Positions 52,075 through 59,710 of a DNA stretch of 64,000 nucleotides are shown in pieces. Position 1 is the stretch's first letter. Every line of letters begins with the position of its first letter. The stretch is from Streptomyces colonosanans (GTDB lineage: Bacteria; Actinomycetota; Actinomycetes; Streptomycetales; Streptomycetaceae): contig NZ_MLYP01000058.1 of assembly GCF_001866645.1 (NCBI RefSeq), positions 277,882 through 341,881 of the forward strand, written 5' to 3'. The position numbers were made by a program, and so were the translations under genes. The notes under the pieces are model-generated. The model had not been told where the DNA came from. It searched no databases and was given only the letters and a program-made list of their open reading frames with translations.

Positions 52075-52392
52075 TGCTGGGGCCTTCGCCGGCCCCCAGA
52101 CCCCCGCTCCCGCCCGCCACCACCGCTCGGTCTGGTTGCACTGGCTGCCTTGCTTCCTCGACCCGGGCTTATCCCAGTCGACGTTCTCCCGGACCCACTC
52201 CAGCGCCCGCCTGACCTCCAGGATCGACGCCCGGACCTCGTTGACGGTCAGCAGCCGCTGCGCCTCCCGCAGCGTCCGTCCAACCTCGTCCCGCTCCGGA
52301 TCGCCGAGCGGGTACGGCACGGCCATCTCGAACGCCGCTGACGGCCCCAGCTGCGCCAGCTGCTGTTCCCACCGGCTCTTGGCGATGGTGAT
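52075..52392 (-). pseudogene. Conserved hypothetical protein, internal fragment
   Basis: ITIAKSRWEQQLAQLGPSAA, FEMAVPYPLGDPERDEVGRT, LLTVNEVRASILEVRRALEW and NVDWDKPGSRKQGSQCNQTE read as a genuine helical protein family of Streptomyces with no known function. There is no proper start (the frame begins in unrelated sequence at 52524), and the end runs in frame into the ABC fragment. The result is a chimeric open frame of 192 codons built from at least two genes. Confidence 0.55.
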
Positions 52393-52432
52393 GTGCGCCG
52401 TATCCTGGGCGCTCCCCGGGTACCCGGGCGCC

Positions 52433-52551
52433 CGGTCTTCGCCTGGCTGGCCCGCTACAACACCCGCCGCCGGCACTCCGCCAACGGCCACCTCAGCCCC
52501 AACGAATACGAACGCCGACACCACGCGGCTAAACTCACGCTCGCCGCGTGA
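52433..52551 (+). pseudogene. IS3-family OrfB, C-terminal fragment
   Basis: FAWLARYNTRRRHSANGHLS, then PNEYERRHHAAKLTLAA and TGA. This is the usual end of IS3 OrfB (YNTRRRHS motif). About 38 codons remain; it is on the strand opposite the preceding chimeric frame. Confidence 0.7.
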
Positions 52552-52594
52552 TCAACGAAGCGTGTCCACCATCACGGGGGAAGGCCCCCCTGGG

Positions 52595-52746
52595 TCAAGC
52601 GGCCCGCTCCGCCTGCTGCCGGAACCGATCACCGAGCCAGGACAAATCAGACCCCGGAGATCCGCTGACGAGATCTGCTCGGCGGCACCCTTCGCGAGTA
52701 CCGACATGCAGCCTGAGCTGGGCGGATGAATAATCGGCACCCGCAC
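52595..52746 (+). mobile_element. Right end of an insertion sequence related to the 20443 element
   Basis: LLPEPITEPGQIRP, then after a frameshift RDLLGGTLREYRHAA and stop, equals the C-terminus of the 20589 transposase. It is followed by ATCGGCACCCGCAC at 52733-52746, the terminal repeat. No left part is present. It truncates a leftward gene whose start lies at 52807. Confidence 0.7.
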
Positions 52747-52807
52747 TGCCGCCGAGCTTCGCCTCCACGAGCCTTTCCGCCTCGTTGATGGACCGCTGGC
52801 TGGGCAC
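52747..52807 (-). pseudogene. N-terminal fragment cut by the insertion-sequence end
   Basis: From GTG 52807 (GGGAG upstream), PSQRSINEAERLVEAKLGGS reads as a helical protein start, ending exactly at the insertion-sequence boundary 52746/52747. Twenty residues are too few to name a family. Confidence 0.35.
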
Positions 52808-52832
52808 GGGTGCTCCCTCATAATCGTCACCG

Positions 52833-52860
52833 GGCCGCGGACCCGGTGGGGTCCGCGGCC
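52833..52860. terminator. 12-bp perfect hairpin
   Basis: GGCCGCGGACCC and GGGTCCGCGGCC around a GGTG loop. It lies in the non-coding gap between insertion-sequence debris and the catabolic operon; it probably terminates transcription entering from one side. Confidence 0.65.
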
Positions 52861-52903
52861 GTTCGGTGTCGAATTGTACGGGCGCACCGGTCGCGTCCGC
52901 CGG

Positions 52904-52938
52904 GTGCGGTACCCGTGAGGGTTGTGCGGGTACCGCAC
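52904..52938 (-). terminator. Terminator of the catabolic operon
   Basis: GTGCGGTACCCG and CGGGTACCGCAC pair perfectly over 12 bp around an 11-nt loop, about 65 bp after the stop of the last leftward gene (53003). With the hairpin at 52833 it insulates the operon from the debris to the left. Confidence 0.7.
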
Positions 52939-53002
52939 GCGAAGCCTCCCGAAGGCTGGCGCGCACCGGATAACGCGCCTTCCGGGCAGACCTTGCTCCC
53001 TG

Positions 53003-54241
53003 TCAGAGTTCGAGTCCGGCGACCGCGACCGCGATCACGGCTGCCGCGTCGATCAGCTCCTGCTCGGCAAGATGCTCCGCGGGACCGTGCGCGAGGCTCA
53101 TCGGGCCGGGGCCGAAGAGCACGGTCGGGATTCCGAGCTCACCGTAGAAGCCCGCGTCGGATCCGGCCGTGAGCGCACGGGGGGCGGTGTCCCGTCCGAC
53201 CTGCCCGACCGCGCCGAGCATGGCCCGGACGAGTGGCGAGTCGGGGGGAGTGCTCCAGCCGGCCAGGCCCGCGACCACCTGGAGGCGCGACGGTTCCGGC
53301 CACTCCCGGCCCGCGTCGACCGAGGCCACCAGGTCCGTCAAGGAGGCGGCGGCATCCGCCACCTTCTGCCCGGGGGCGAGACCGAACCGGACGCTCATCT
53401 CCGCGTGTGCGGGAACGGCGTTGCGGTATGTCCCCGCACTCACCACACCGGCCACGAAGGGAAGCGGGACCGGAATCCCGTCGAACGCCGGATCGTCGAG
53501 CCCGGCGTTCTGTTTTTGCGACCTCGCGGCGAGCGCGGCGTGCATACGGAGCAGATGCAGGAACGCATCCCTGCCCAGCCAGGGGCTGGAGGTGTGCGCG
53601 GTCGCGCCGTCCACCGCGAGTTCGCACTGGATCAGCCCGGAGCTGGCGGTGACGACCCGTGAGTCGCTCGCCTCCAGGACGATCGCCGCGGCCGGGCGCG
53701 GCCGGAGTTCGAGTGAGGCCCGGGTTCCGACCCCGGAGCGCTCCTCTCCGACCACCAGGTGCAGAGCGACGTCGAACGGCGGCCTCTCCCCGTGTCGGCG
53801 CAGGGTGTCCAGCCCGATCAGCGCCGCGACGATGCCGCCCTTGGTGTCCACGGCACCGCGGCCGTGGACCGCGCCGTCGACCCGGGAGCCGCTGAAGGGG
53901 TCGTCGTCCTTCCAGCCTTCCGACGGTCCCGGGGGGACCACGTCGATGTGGCCGTTGACCACGAGAAGCGGCGCCCTGGTCGGGCTCCAGGGGTACGCCA
54001 GGACGTTGGCGCGCTTCTCCACCCGCTCCTCGTCGGCGATCTCGCCGCGACGGTGGAGCTCCGTTCCCGTCAGGGGTTGGATCTCGACCGTCCACCCGTG
54101 CGACCGGCACCATTCGGCGAGCACGCCGGACACCTCGTCCTCGTACCCGGTGACACTGGGGCAGCGGATGATCCGCGAGAGGAGGTCCGCCGCCTCGTCG
54201 GTGCGTTCGGCGACCGCCGCCGCGAGCTCAGCGCCGCGCAT
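53003..54241 (-). CDS. M20-family metallohydrolase (ArgE/DapE-like)
   Basis: 412 residues from ATG 54241; the start overlaps the end of the decarboxylase gene by 14 bp. Metal-site landmarks are complete: His and Asp in LLVVNGHIDVVPPG, Asp in VHGRGAVDTKGG, Glu-Glu in LVVGEERSGVG, and the last His in SLAHGPAEHLAEQELI. The dimerisation domain lies at ~190-310 (QCELAVDGATAHTSSPWLGR, the typical AHTSSP). M20 enzymes cleave N-acyl amino acids or succinyl-diaminopimelate. As the last gene of the operon it may release the amino compound from an N-acylated or peptide form of the imported substrate, or act on a product of the two decarboxylase-type enzymes (inference). Confidence 0.88.
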   Translation of the reverse strand: MRGAELAAAVAERTDEAADLLSRIIRCPSVTGYEDEVSGVLAEWCRSHGWTVEIQPLTGTELHRRGEIADEERVEKRANVLAYPWSPTRAPLLVVNGHIDVVPPGPSEGWKDDDPFSGSRVDGAVHGRGAVDTKGGIVAALIGLDTLRRHGERPPFDVALHLVVGEERSGVGTRASLELRPRPAAAIVLEASDSRVVTASSGLIQCELAVDGATAHTSSPWLGRDAFLHLLRMHAALAARSQKQNAGLDDPAFDGIPVPLPFVAGVVSAGTYRNAVPAHAEMSVRFGLAPGQKVADAAASLTDLVASVDAGREWPEPSRLQVVAGLAGWSTPPDSPLVRAMLGAVGQVGRDTAPRALTAGSDAGFYGELGIPTVLFGPGPMSLAHGPAEHLAEQELIDAAAVIAVAVAGLEL

Positions 54242-55709
54242 GCGTGCCTGCTCGCTGTTCGTCGGACGGCGTGGTCGGCCACAGGGTGGCGGGCGAGACC
54301 TCGCGCTGGGTGATGTCCGAGAGCGTTTCGCGGCGGCGGACGAGACGATGCGCCTCACCGTCGACCATGGCCACGGCAGGCCGCGGGATGCCGTTGAACT
54401 GTGTCGAGGTCATCTCGGAGTAAGCGCCCTGGTTGAGCACGACCAGCACATCGCCGACCTCCACGTCGGGGAGCGCGATGTCCTCGGCGATCGAGTCGTA
54501 CGCGCACGTCGGGCCGACCACCTCGACCGGGCGGCCGTCGACCGGGTGGTCAGGGCCCTTGCCCGCCACGAAGACGGGGTACCCCACCCTCGACGATCCG
54601 CGGCTCGTGAACATGGTGGCCGCGGTGTCGACCGTCAGGAACCGACCGTGCGTGAAGTGTTCGGTGTCCTTGACGTCCTGGATCGTGGTGAGCAGGACGC
54701 AGGAGTTCGCGACCTGGAAGCCACCGGTCTCGAACTGCACGACAGGCCGCGGCGCATTGCCCCAGCCCTCGTCGATGCCCTGGCGGACGGCGGCGACGTA
54801 GTCGCGTGTGGACGGCAGGGGATGGTAGGCCGCGTCGCCGCCGTCGCCCGGCGTCGACAGCATCACGTACTTCCCCGAACGCAGGCCGCCGCCGACGTCG
54901 AGGCGCTCCGTGTCGATCCCGAGCCCGCGCAGCGTGCCGGCGAACTCGCTCATCTCCCGCGCGCACTCGCGCAGGTGCATCGTCTGGAGTTCGGGACGGT
55001 AGTTGGCCCGGTATCCGGCGAATCCCGCGTGGTGCGAGAGGCCACGGAATCGCAGCGCATCGCTGTCGGTGATCGCGTTCGCGACATCGATCGCCTCGCC
55101 GGTGACCGTGCTGCTGCCGAACTTGGCCTCGGCGACGCGCAGGGTGCGCTCGTACGACGGATCGACGGTCAGCAGCCGCTGGTATCCCAGCTTGACGCGC
55201 ACCACGCAGTCGACCGTGACACCGAGCTCGCGGGCGATGCGCTCGAGGCGCCGCACCTCGGCCGACGAGTCGACGTTGATCTGCCGCACACCGAGCGCGG
55301 CCGCCGCAGTGAGGTACGACTCGGCCTTGCCGTTGCCGTTCACGATGATCCGGTTCGCGGGCGTGCCCGCCTGCACCGCGATCTGCAGCTCGTACTCGGA
55401 GCTGCAGTCCACGAAGGCGCCCTCCCCGACGAGGGTCTGCAGGACCGCCCGGTTGTTGTTCGCCTTCATCGAGTAGGCGATCTCGGTCGAGCCGAGCAGG
55501 TCCTCCGCCGCGTCGCGCAGCTCGTGGAAGTTGCCGCGCAGCTGTGCGGAGGAGAACACCCACAACGGGCTTCCGTACTCCCGCAGCAGTGTGGCGAGCG
55601 GCACGCCCTCCACACGGTCCACTCCGTCCGGGCCGTACGGTACATGGCGCGGGGTGATCTCCACGGGGTCGATTCCGTGGGTGTCCGTGACCTTCACTTC
55701 AGTGGCCAA
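54228..55709 (-). CDS. PLP fold-III decarboxylase, atypical DapDC-like
   Basis: 493 residues from TTG 55709, with AAAGGAG eight bases upstream and an 11-bp overlap with the ThDP gene. The PLP lysine is in IAYSMKANNNRAVLQTL, and the barrel signature FRGLSHHAGFAGY replaces GLHxHIGS. The Gly-rich phosphate loop is LDVGGGLRSGKY. Two motifs depart from diaminopimelate/ornithine decarboxylases. EPGR, whose Arg binds the substrate carboxylate, is ETGGF here, and the C(E/D)SxD block is GPTCAYDSIAED. The catalytic Cys and a later Asp are kept. So the fold is certain, but the substrate is unlikely to be diaminopimelate. It may act on an unusual amino acid delivered by the ABC system. Confidence 0.85.
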   Translation of the reverse strand: MATEVKVTDTHGIDPVEITPRHVPYGPDGVDRVEGVPLATLLREYGSPLWVFSSAQLRGNFHELRDAAEDLLGSTEIAYSMKANNNRAVLQTLVGEGAFVDCSSEYELQIAVQAGTPANRIIVNGNGKAESYLTAAAALGVRQINVDSSAEVRRLERIARELGVTVDCVVRVKLGYQRLLTVDPSYERTLRVAEAKFGSSTVTGEAIDVANAITDSDALRFRGLSHHAGFAGYRANYRPELQTMHLRECAREMSEFAGTLRGLGIDTERLDVGGGLRSGKYVMLSTPGDGGDAAYHPLPSTRDYVAAVRQGIDEGWGNAPRPVVQFETGGFQVANSCVLLTTIQDVKDTEHFTHGRFLTVDTAATMFTSRGSSRVGYPVFVAGKGPDHPVDGRPVEVVGPTCAYDSIAEDIALPDVEVGDVLVVLNQGAYSEMTSTQFNGIPRPAVAMVDGEAHRLVRRRETLSDITQREVSPATLWPTTPSDEQRAGTHARR

Positions 55710-57393
55710 CGTGGCGCTCCTTTCTGAACGGGGGAAGCTCGTGCGGGTCCAGGACGACGTCGACGACGGACAGCCCGTCGTGGTCGAGCGAGGTCCGCAG
55801 CACGGGCAGCAGAGCGTCGCGGGACTCGACCCTCACACCGTGCCCGCCCACGGCGCTCGCCAGGACGTCGTGATGGACATCGACGAACTCGAGGTTGCGC
55901 GCGTGGGTCCCATTGAGCTCGTGCCAGAGGACCTGGTAGGCGAACATGGAGTTGTTCAGCACGACGCAGGTGATGTTCGCGCCGATGCGTGCCGCGGTCT
56001 CCAGCTCGCCCCAGGTGAAGCCGAACCCGCCGTCGCCCACCAGGGCGACGACACGGCGGTCCGGGTACGCGACCGAGGCGCCGATGGCGCCGGGGAATCC
56101 GAAGCCCAGAGTTCCGGCGGCGCGGCCGTATGTGATGCGGTGGAAATGCTCGCCCTGAGTGAGGTAACTGAGCGCCCAGACACTGCTGTAGGCCGCGTCG
56201 CAGACGAGGAGGTCGTCGGGGCGCAACGCCTGTTGCAGCGCGCCCATCAGGAACGACGGCCTGATGACCGGTGATCCGGCGGCGATGCGGTCGCGCTGCG
56301 CGTCGCGCACGACGGCCCACTTCCGCGCCAGCGCTTCGCGGGTCCCCCGGACACTCGCTCCCGGGAGGGCCGCGGTGAGAGCGGGAACGTAGGACGTGAT
56401 GTCGGCGAGCACCGTATGCGCGGCGCGGGTGTCGAGCGCGAGCGTCCCGGCGTCGACGTCGACCCGGACGAGGGTGGCGCGGGCGGCCGGAAGACGGCCC
56501 CCGTCCGTGGTCACACCGTCCATCCCCGTACCGAGAGCGAGCACCACGTCGGCCGCCGCGAGCATGGCGTTGGCGACCGCGCCGGAACCGTCCTCGCGGT
56601 CGCTCATGAATCCGCAGACGCCGGCGAAGAGGTGGTGCCTCTCGGGGAATGCTCCTCGACCCGTATGAGTGACGCACACCGCCGCGTCGAGCCGTTCCGC
56701 CAGGGCGACCAGGTCCTCGCACGCGGTCTGGAGGGCCCCCGAGCCCAGGAGGAGAACCGGTGCGGTCGCCCCCGACAGCTCGGTGACGACCCGGGCGTCG
56801 GCCGGTGTCGCTGTCAGCGTCACCGGGGGCGCCGCGTACTCCTCGGCCGGCTGCTCCACTGTGAGGACGTCGTTGGGCAGTTCGACCAGCACCGGCCCCG
56901 GGCGGCCCGACGTCGCTACGCGGATCGCCCGTTCCAGGGTCGAACGCACCCGGTCCGGTCGTTCGACGCGCGCCGCCCACTTGACGAGCGGCCTCGCGGC
57001 GGCGACGTGGTCGGCTTCCTGGAAGGCGCCAGTGCCCTTGGTCGTGGTCTCGATCCCGCTGATGAGCGCGATGACCGGAGAGCTGGCTTCGCGCGCTTCG
57101 AACAACGCGGTGGTCAGGTTGAGCGCCCCCGGCCCGTGGATCCCCGTGGCGACCGCGGGGCGTCCCGTGAGGCGCGCGACCGCGTCGGCCGCGAATCCGG
57201 CAGAGCGCTCGTCGCGCATGGTGGTCACCCTGAACCGGGAATGGTCCAGCACGGCGAAGAGGAGCTCCGGCGAATCCTGGCCGAAGATCTCGGTGATGCC
57301 GTGTTCTTCGAGTACCTGTGCCACGACGTGTCCACCATGGCGGCGGACGGTCGCGTCCGCCGTCACGGTGGCCCGTGGCTGCGAAAGGGTCAT
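55699..57393 (-). CDS. Thiamine-diphosphate-dependent enzyme (acetolactate-synthase-like)
   Basis: 564 residues from ATG 57393 with AAGGAG six bases upstream. Three domains: Pyr domain with EHGITEIFGQDSPELLFAVL and the conserved Glu in MRDERSAGFAADAVARLTGR; central domain ~200-340; PP domain with the GDGxxN-type motif VVALVGDGGFGFTWGELETA, ANITCVVLNNSMFAY. The TEIFG and the catalytic Glu are typical of large ThDP enzymes, which decarboxylate 2-oxo acids or ligate their carbon units. There is no small regulatory subunit and no other branched-chain gene, so it is likely a catabolic member. It begins the second transcription segment after the GntR gene (72-bp gap) and overlaps the decarboxylase gene. 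Confidence 0.9.
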   Translation of the reverse strand: MTLSQPRATVTADATVRRHGGHVVAQVLEEHGITEIFGQDSPELLFAVLDHSRFRVTTMRDERSAGFAADAVARLTGRPAVATGIHGPGALNLTTALFEAREASSPVIALISGIETTTKGTGAFQEADHVAAARPLVKWAARVERPDRVRSTLERAIRVATSGRPGPVLVELPNDVLTVEQPAEEYAAPPVTLTATPADARVVTELSGATAPVLLLGSGALQTACEDLVALAERLDAAVCVTHTGRGAFPERHHLFAGVCGFMSDREDGSGAVANAMLAAADVVLALGTGMDGVTTDGGRLPAARATLVRVDVDAGTLALDTRAAHTVLADITSYVPALTAALPGASVRGTREALARKWAVVRDAQRDRIAAGSPVIRPSFLMGALQQALRPDDLLVCDAAYSSVWALSYLTQGEHFHRITYGRAAGTLGFGFPGAIGASVAYPDRRVVALVGDGGFGFTWGELETAARIGANITCVVLNNSMFAYQVLWHELNGTHARNLEFVDVHHDVLASAVGGHGVRVESRDALLPVLRTSLDHDGLSVVDVVLDPHELPPFRKERHVGH

Positions 57394-57410
57394 GACTTCT
57401 CCTTCGATCG

Positions 57411-57427
57411 CATACGTGTATACAGAA
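57411..57427. promoter_or_regulatory. GTATAC-type candidate GntR operator, site A
   Basis: In the 72-bp gap between the GntR and ThDP genes lies CATACGTGTATACAGAA, with a GTATAC core at 57418-57423. FadR-type GntR proteins often bind T-GTATAC-A-like palindromes. A comparable GTATAC motif (site B, 63637-63656) precedes the first gene of the operon. Confidence 0.45.
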
Positions 57428-57465
57428 TGGGCGACACGTGTCCCTTGAACGTGTCCACGCCGCCG

Positions 57466-58179
57466 TTACCTCGTCGCCTCGCGCTCCAGGAGGACCGGTT
57501 CGAGCAGCGCTCGCGTCCGCGCGAGGTGGCGACGCGTGATCTCGACCGCTGCCGCCTCGTCCCGCGCGCGAAACGCGTCGACGAGCTCGTGGTGTTCCCT
57601 GCACACCTCGGCCTGCGTGCGCGACTGGTCGAGGTCGCGGAACGCGCGGCGGTACTGCTGGGACGCGTTCTGCAGCTCGGTGACGAGTTTCCAGGCCCGT
57701 TTTCGGGGCGCGCCGGACATGGTCAGGAGGTGGAAGTCCCGGTCCACGCTCAGCACGTCCCCGTGCGACTCGACGCACTTGTCGAACAGGTCGGCGAGGG
57801 CCTGGAGGCGGTCCAACTGCTTCTCCGTCGCACTCCGCGCCGTCACCCCCACGACGTACGGCTCGAACAGCTCGCGCAGGTCGTAGATCTCCGCGAAGTC
57901 CGCGGCGTCGAGCCGCGCCACCTTCGCCGAACGATTGGAGGGGATGACCACCAGGCCCTCGGACTCCAATTGACGCAGCGCATCGCGAATCGGGATGCGG
58001 CTCATGTCGAGGCGCGTGGCGATGGACTCCTGTGGGATCTTCGACCCCGGCGCGAGTACGCCGGTCAGGATGCCTTCCCGGATGACGCGCGTCGCATATG
58101 CGGCCGATGATTCTCCGGCCAGCGGTGGCGAGAGCTCAAGCCGATCGGCGGCATCCGAGGTTGCGGTCACATCCGTCAC
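57466..58179 (-). CDS. GntR-family (FadR/FCD subfamily) regulator
   Basis: 237 residues from GTG 58179, overlapping the SDR stop (GTGA), with GGAGGG upstream. The winged helix is AYATRVIREGILTGVLAPGS, then KIPQESIATRLDMSRIPIRD and ALRQLESEGLVVIPSNRSAK. The FCD effector domain has EIYDLRELFEPYVVGVTARS, the metal-ligand pattern Asp (VDRDFHLLTMS) and His (REHHELVDAFRARDEAAAVE and ITRRHL). Such regulators sense small carboxylic or amino acids through a metal site. It sits inside the operon and most likely regulates it through the GTATAC sites. Confidence 0.9.
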   Translation of the reverse strand: MTDVTATSDAADRLELSPPLAGESSAAYATRVIREGILTGVLAPGSKIPQESIATRLDMSRIPIRDALRQLESEGLVVIPSNRSAKVARLDAADFAEIYDLRELFEPYVVGVTARSATEKQLDRLQALADLFDKCVESHGDVLSVDRDFHLLTMSGAPRKRAWKLVTELQNASQQYRRAFRDLDQSRTQAEVCREHHELVDAFRARDEAAAVEITRRHLARTRALLEPVLLEREATR

Positions 58180-58979
58180 AGGGCGAGCCCTCCATCGCAC
58201 CGCAGTACCGTTCCCGTGACGTAGTTCGAGAGCGGCCCGGCCAGGAACTCCAGGACGTCCGCGCAGTCCTCGACTGTCGCGATGCGCCCGAGGGGGATGC
58301 CGGCGACCACGCCCTCTCTCCCCACAGATTCGATCTTGCGCGCGATCCGCACCGTCTCCACAGCCCCGGGTATCAGACAATTCGCGTGCACACCGTATGG
58401 AGCCACCTCGCGCGCCAGCGCCTTAGTGTACATCACGACACCGGCCTTGGCAGCGGCGTAGTGAGCGTAGCCTCCGTCCGGCCGCGGCACGATCCCCGAA
58501 GTGGATCCGACCGTCACGACCTTGCCCGCTCCCCGCTCCACCATTGCCGGTACGGCGGCGCGGCACACCGTCGCAGTCGTGACGAGGTTCGCCTCGTTGG
58601 CACGGCGCACGGCCTCGATGTCGATCTGGAGAGGCGAGTTCTCCCACATCTCGCCGCCCCCGCCCCCGCCGGCGTTGCAGACGAGCACGGATGCCGGGCC
58701 GAACGCCTCCGTCACCGCGCGGACCGCGGCGTCGGTCCGGTCCTCGTCGCTGAGATCTACCTCGATCTCCAGAGTCCTCACCCCCTGCTCCTCGACCTCG
58801 TCGACGGTCCGCCGGCCGTCCTCGGGCAGGGAGAGGCAGGCGTCCAGGACGGCCACGTCCGCCCCCATCCTCGCGAGCCGGCGAGCGTACGCCTGACCGA
58901 TCCCCCGCGCCCCGCCGGTCACGATCGCGACCTCGCCGCGCAACGGGCGAGAGCTGCCCGTCCATGTCTCGGCGCTCAA
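58176..58979 (-). CDS. SDR-family oxidoreductase 1
   Basis: 267 residues from TTG 58979 (GGAGGG upstream; TTGA overlap with the stop of the preceding SDR). Cofactor motif TGGARGIGQAYARRLARMG with Asp at the end of the second strand (VAVLDACLS), favouring NAD. Catalytic Ser in VVTVGSTSGIV, Tyr and Lys in HYAAAKAGVV. A Gly-rich segment CNAGGGGGGEMWENS follows the NAG motif. The end is SNYVTGTVLRCDGGLAL. Second SDR of the operon; the two are ~35% alike by eye. It may oxidise a hydroxy compound produced along the pathway. Confidence 0.87.
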   Translation of the reverse strand: MSAETWTGSSRPLRGEVAIVTGGARGIGQAYARRLARMGADVAVLDACLSLPEDGRRTVDEVEEQGVRTLEIEVDLSDEDRTDAAVRAVTEAFGPASVLVCNAGGGGGGEMWENSPLQIDIEAVRRANEANLVTTATVCRAAVPAMVERGAGKVVTVGSTSGIVPRPDGGYAHYAAAKAGVVMYTKALAREVAPYGVHANCLIPGAVETVRIARKIESVGREGVVAGIPLGRIATVEDCADVLEFLAGPLSNYVTGTVLRCDGGLAL

Positions 58980-59710
58980 TATGAGGCCCTCCCTCCAGAA
59001 ACATCCAGGACCGCCCCGGATGTGAACGTGCAGTCCTCTGACACCAGCCAGGCGATCGCTGCCGCCACCTCCTCCGGCTGCGCCATCCGCCCCAAGGGGG
59101 TGCGATCCACAACGTACGACACGTTCTGGCCGCCATGGCCACGCACGAGAGGGGTATCGGTGGCACCAGGCGTCACGCAGTTGATCAGGACGCCTTTGGG
59201 CCCGAGCTCGCGGGCGAGAGACTTCGTCATACCGATCACACCTGCCTTCGAGGCACTGTAGGCGACACTCCCGGGGTTGCCTTCTTTTCCGGCGACCGAG
59301 GAAACGGTGACGATGCGTCCGCTCCCTCGGGGAGCCATCACCGCTGCAGCCGCTCGAAGCACATTGCCGACCCCGATGAGATTGACCGAGACGATTTCCC
59401 GGAATTCCTCGTCCGTGAATTCCGCGAACGGCGCGATCCTCCCTCCGATACCGTGGCTGCACACGACAGCGTCCACACCGCCAACGCGACGGTCCAGCTC
59501 GCCGAGGGTGCGCGTGACATGGGCGGCGTCCTGGACATCCAGAACGACACAGCGCGCCCTGCCTCCGAACTCTCGCACGGAGGCTTCGATCGCCGACGCC
59601 TCGGCACGATCGGCGAGCAGCAGGTCGAACCCTTCGGCTGCGAGGCGGCAGGCGGTCGCCCCACCGATGCCACCGGCGGCACCGGTGACCAGAGCCGTCG
59701 GGCGGCTCAT
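58976..59710 (-). CDS. SDR-family oxidoreductase 2
   Basis: 244 residues from ATG 59710, in an ATGA overlap with the ABC ATPase stop. Cofactor motif TGAAGGIGGATACRLAAEG with Asp at the second strand (DLLLADRAEAS). Catalytic Ser in IVTVSSVAGKEGNPGS, Tyr/Lys in VAYSASKAGVIGM. The end is FTSGAVLDVSGGRASY. A standard classical SDR in length and motif order, resembling 3-oxoacyl-ACP reductase-type and sugar/polyol dehydrogenases. Adjacent SDR pairs are often successive steps or have opposite stereochemistry; here this is inference. Confidence 0.87.
   Translation of the reverse strand: MSRPTALVTGAAGGIGGATACRLAAEGFDLLLADRAEASAIEASVREFGGRARCVVLDVQDAAHVTRTLGELDRRVGGVDAVVCSHGIGGRIAPFAEFTDEEFREIVSVNLIGVGNVLRAAAAVMAPRGSGRIVTVSSVAGKEGNPGSVAYSASKAGVIGMTKSLARELGPKGVLINCVTPGATDTPLVRGHGGQNVSYVVDRTPLGRMAQPEEVAAAIAWLVSEDCTFTSGAVLDVSGGRASY

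Noticed and set aside
53169..55727. 852-codon rightward frame across the M20 and decarboxylase genes
   Set aside because: Spans two genes on the other strand and carries no recognisable domain.
56416..58110. 564-codon rightward frame opposite the ThDP and GntR genes
   Set aside because: Arg/Gly-rich shadow frame; both opposite genes are well supported.
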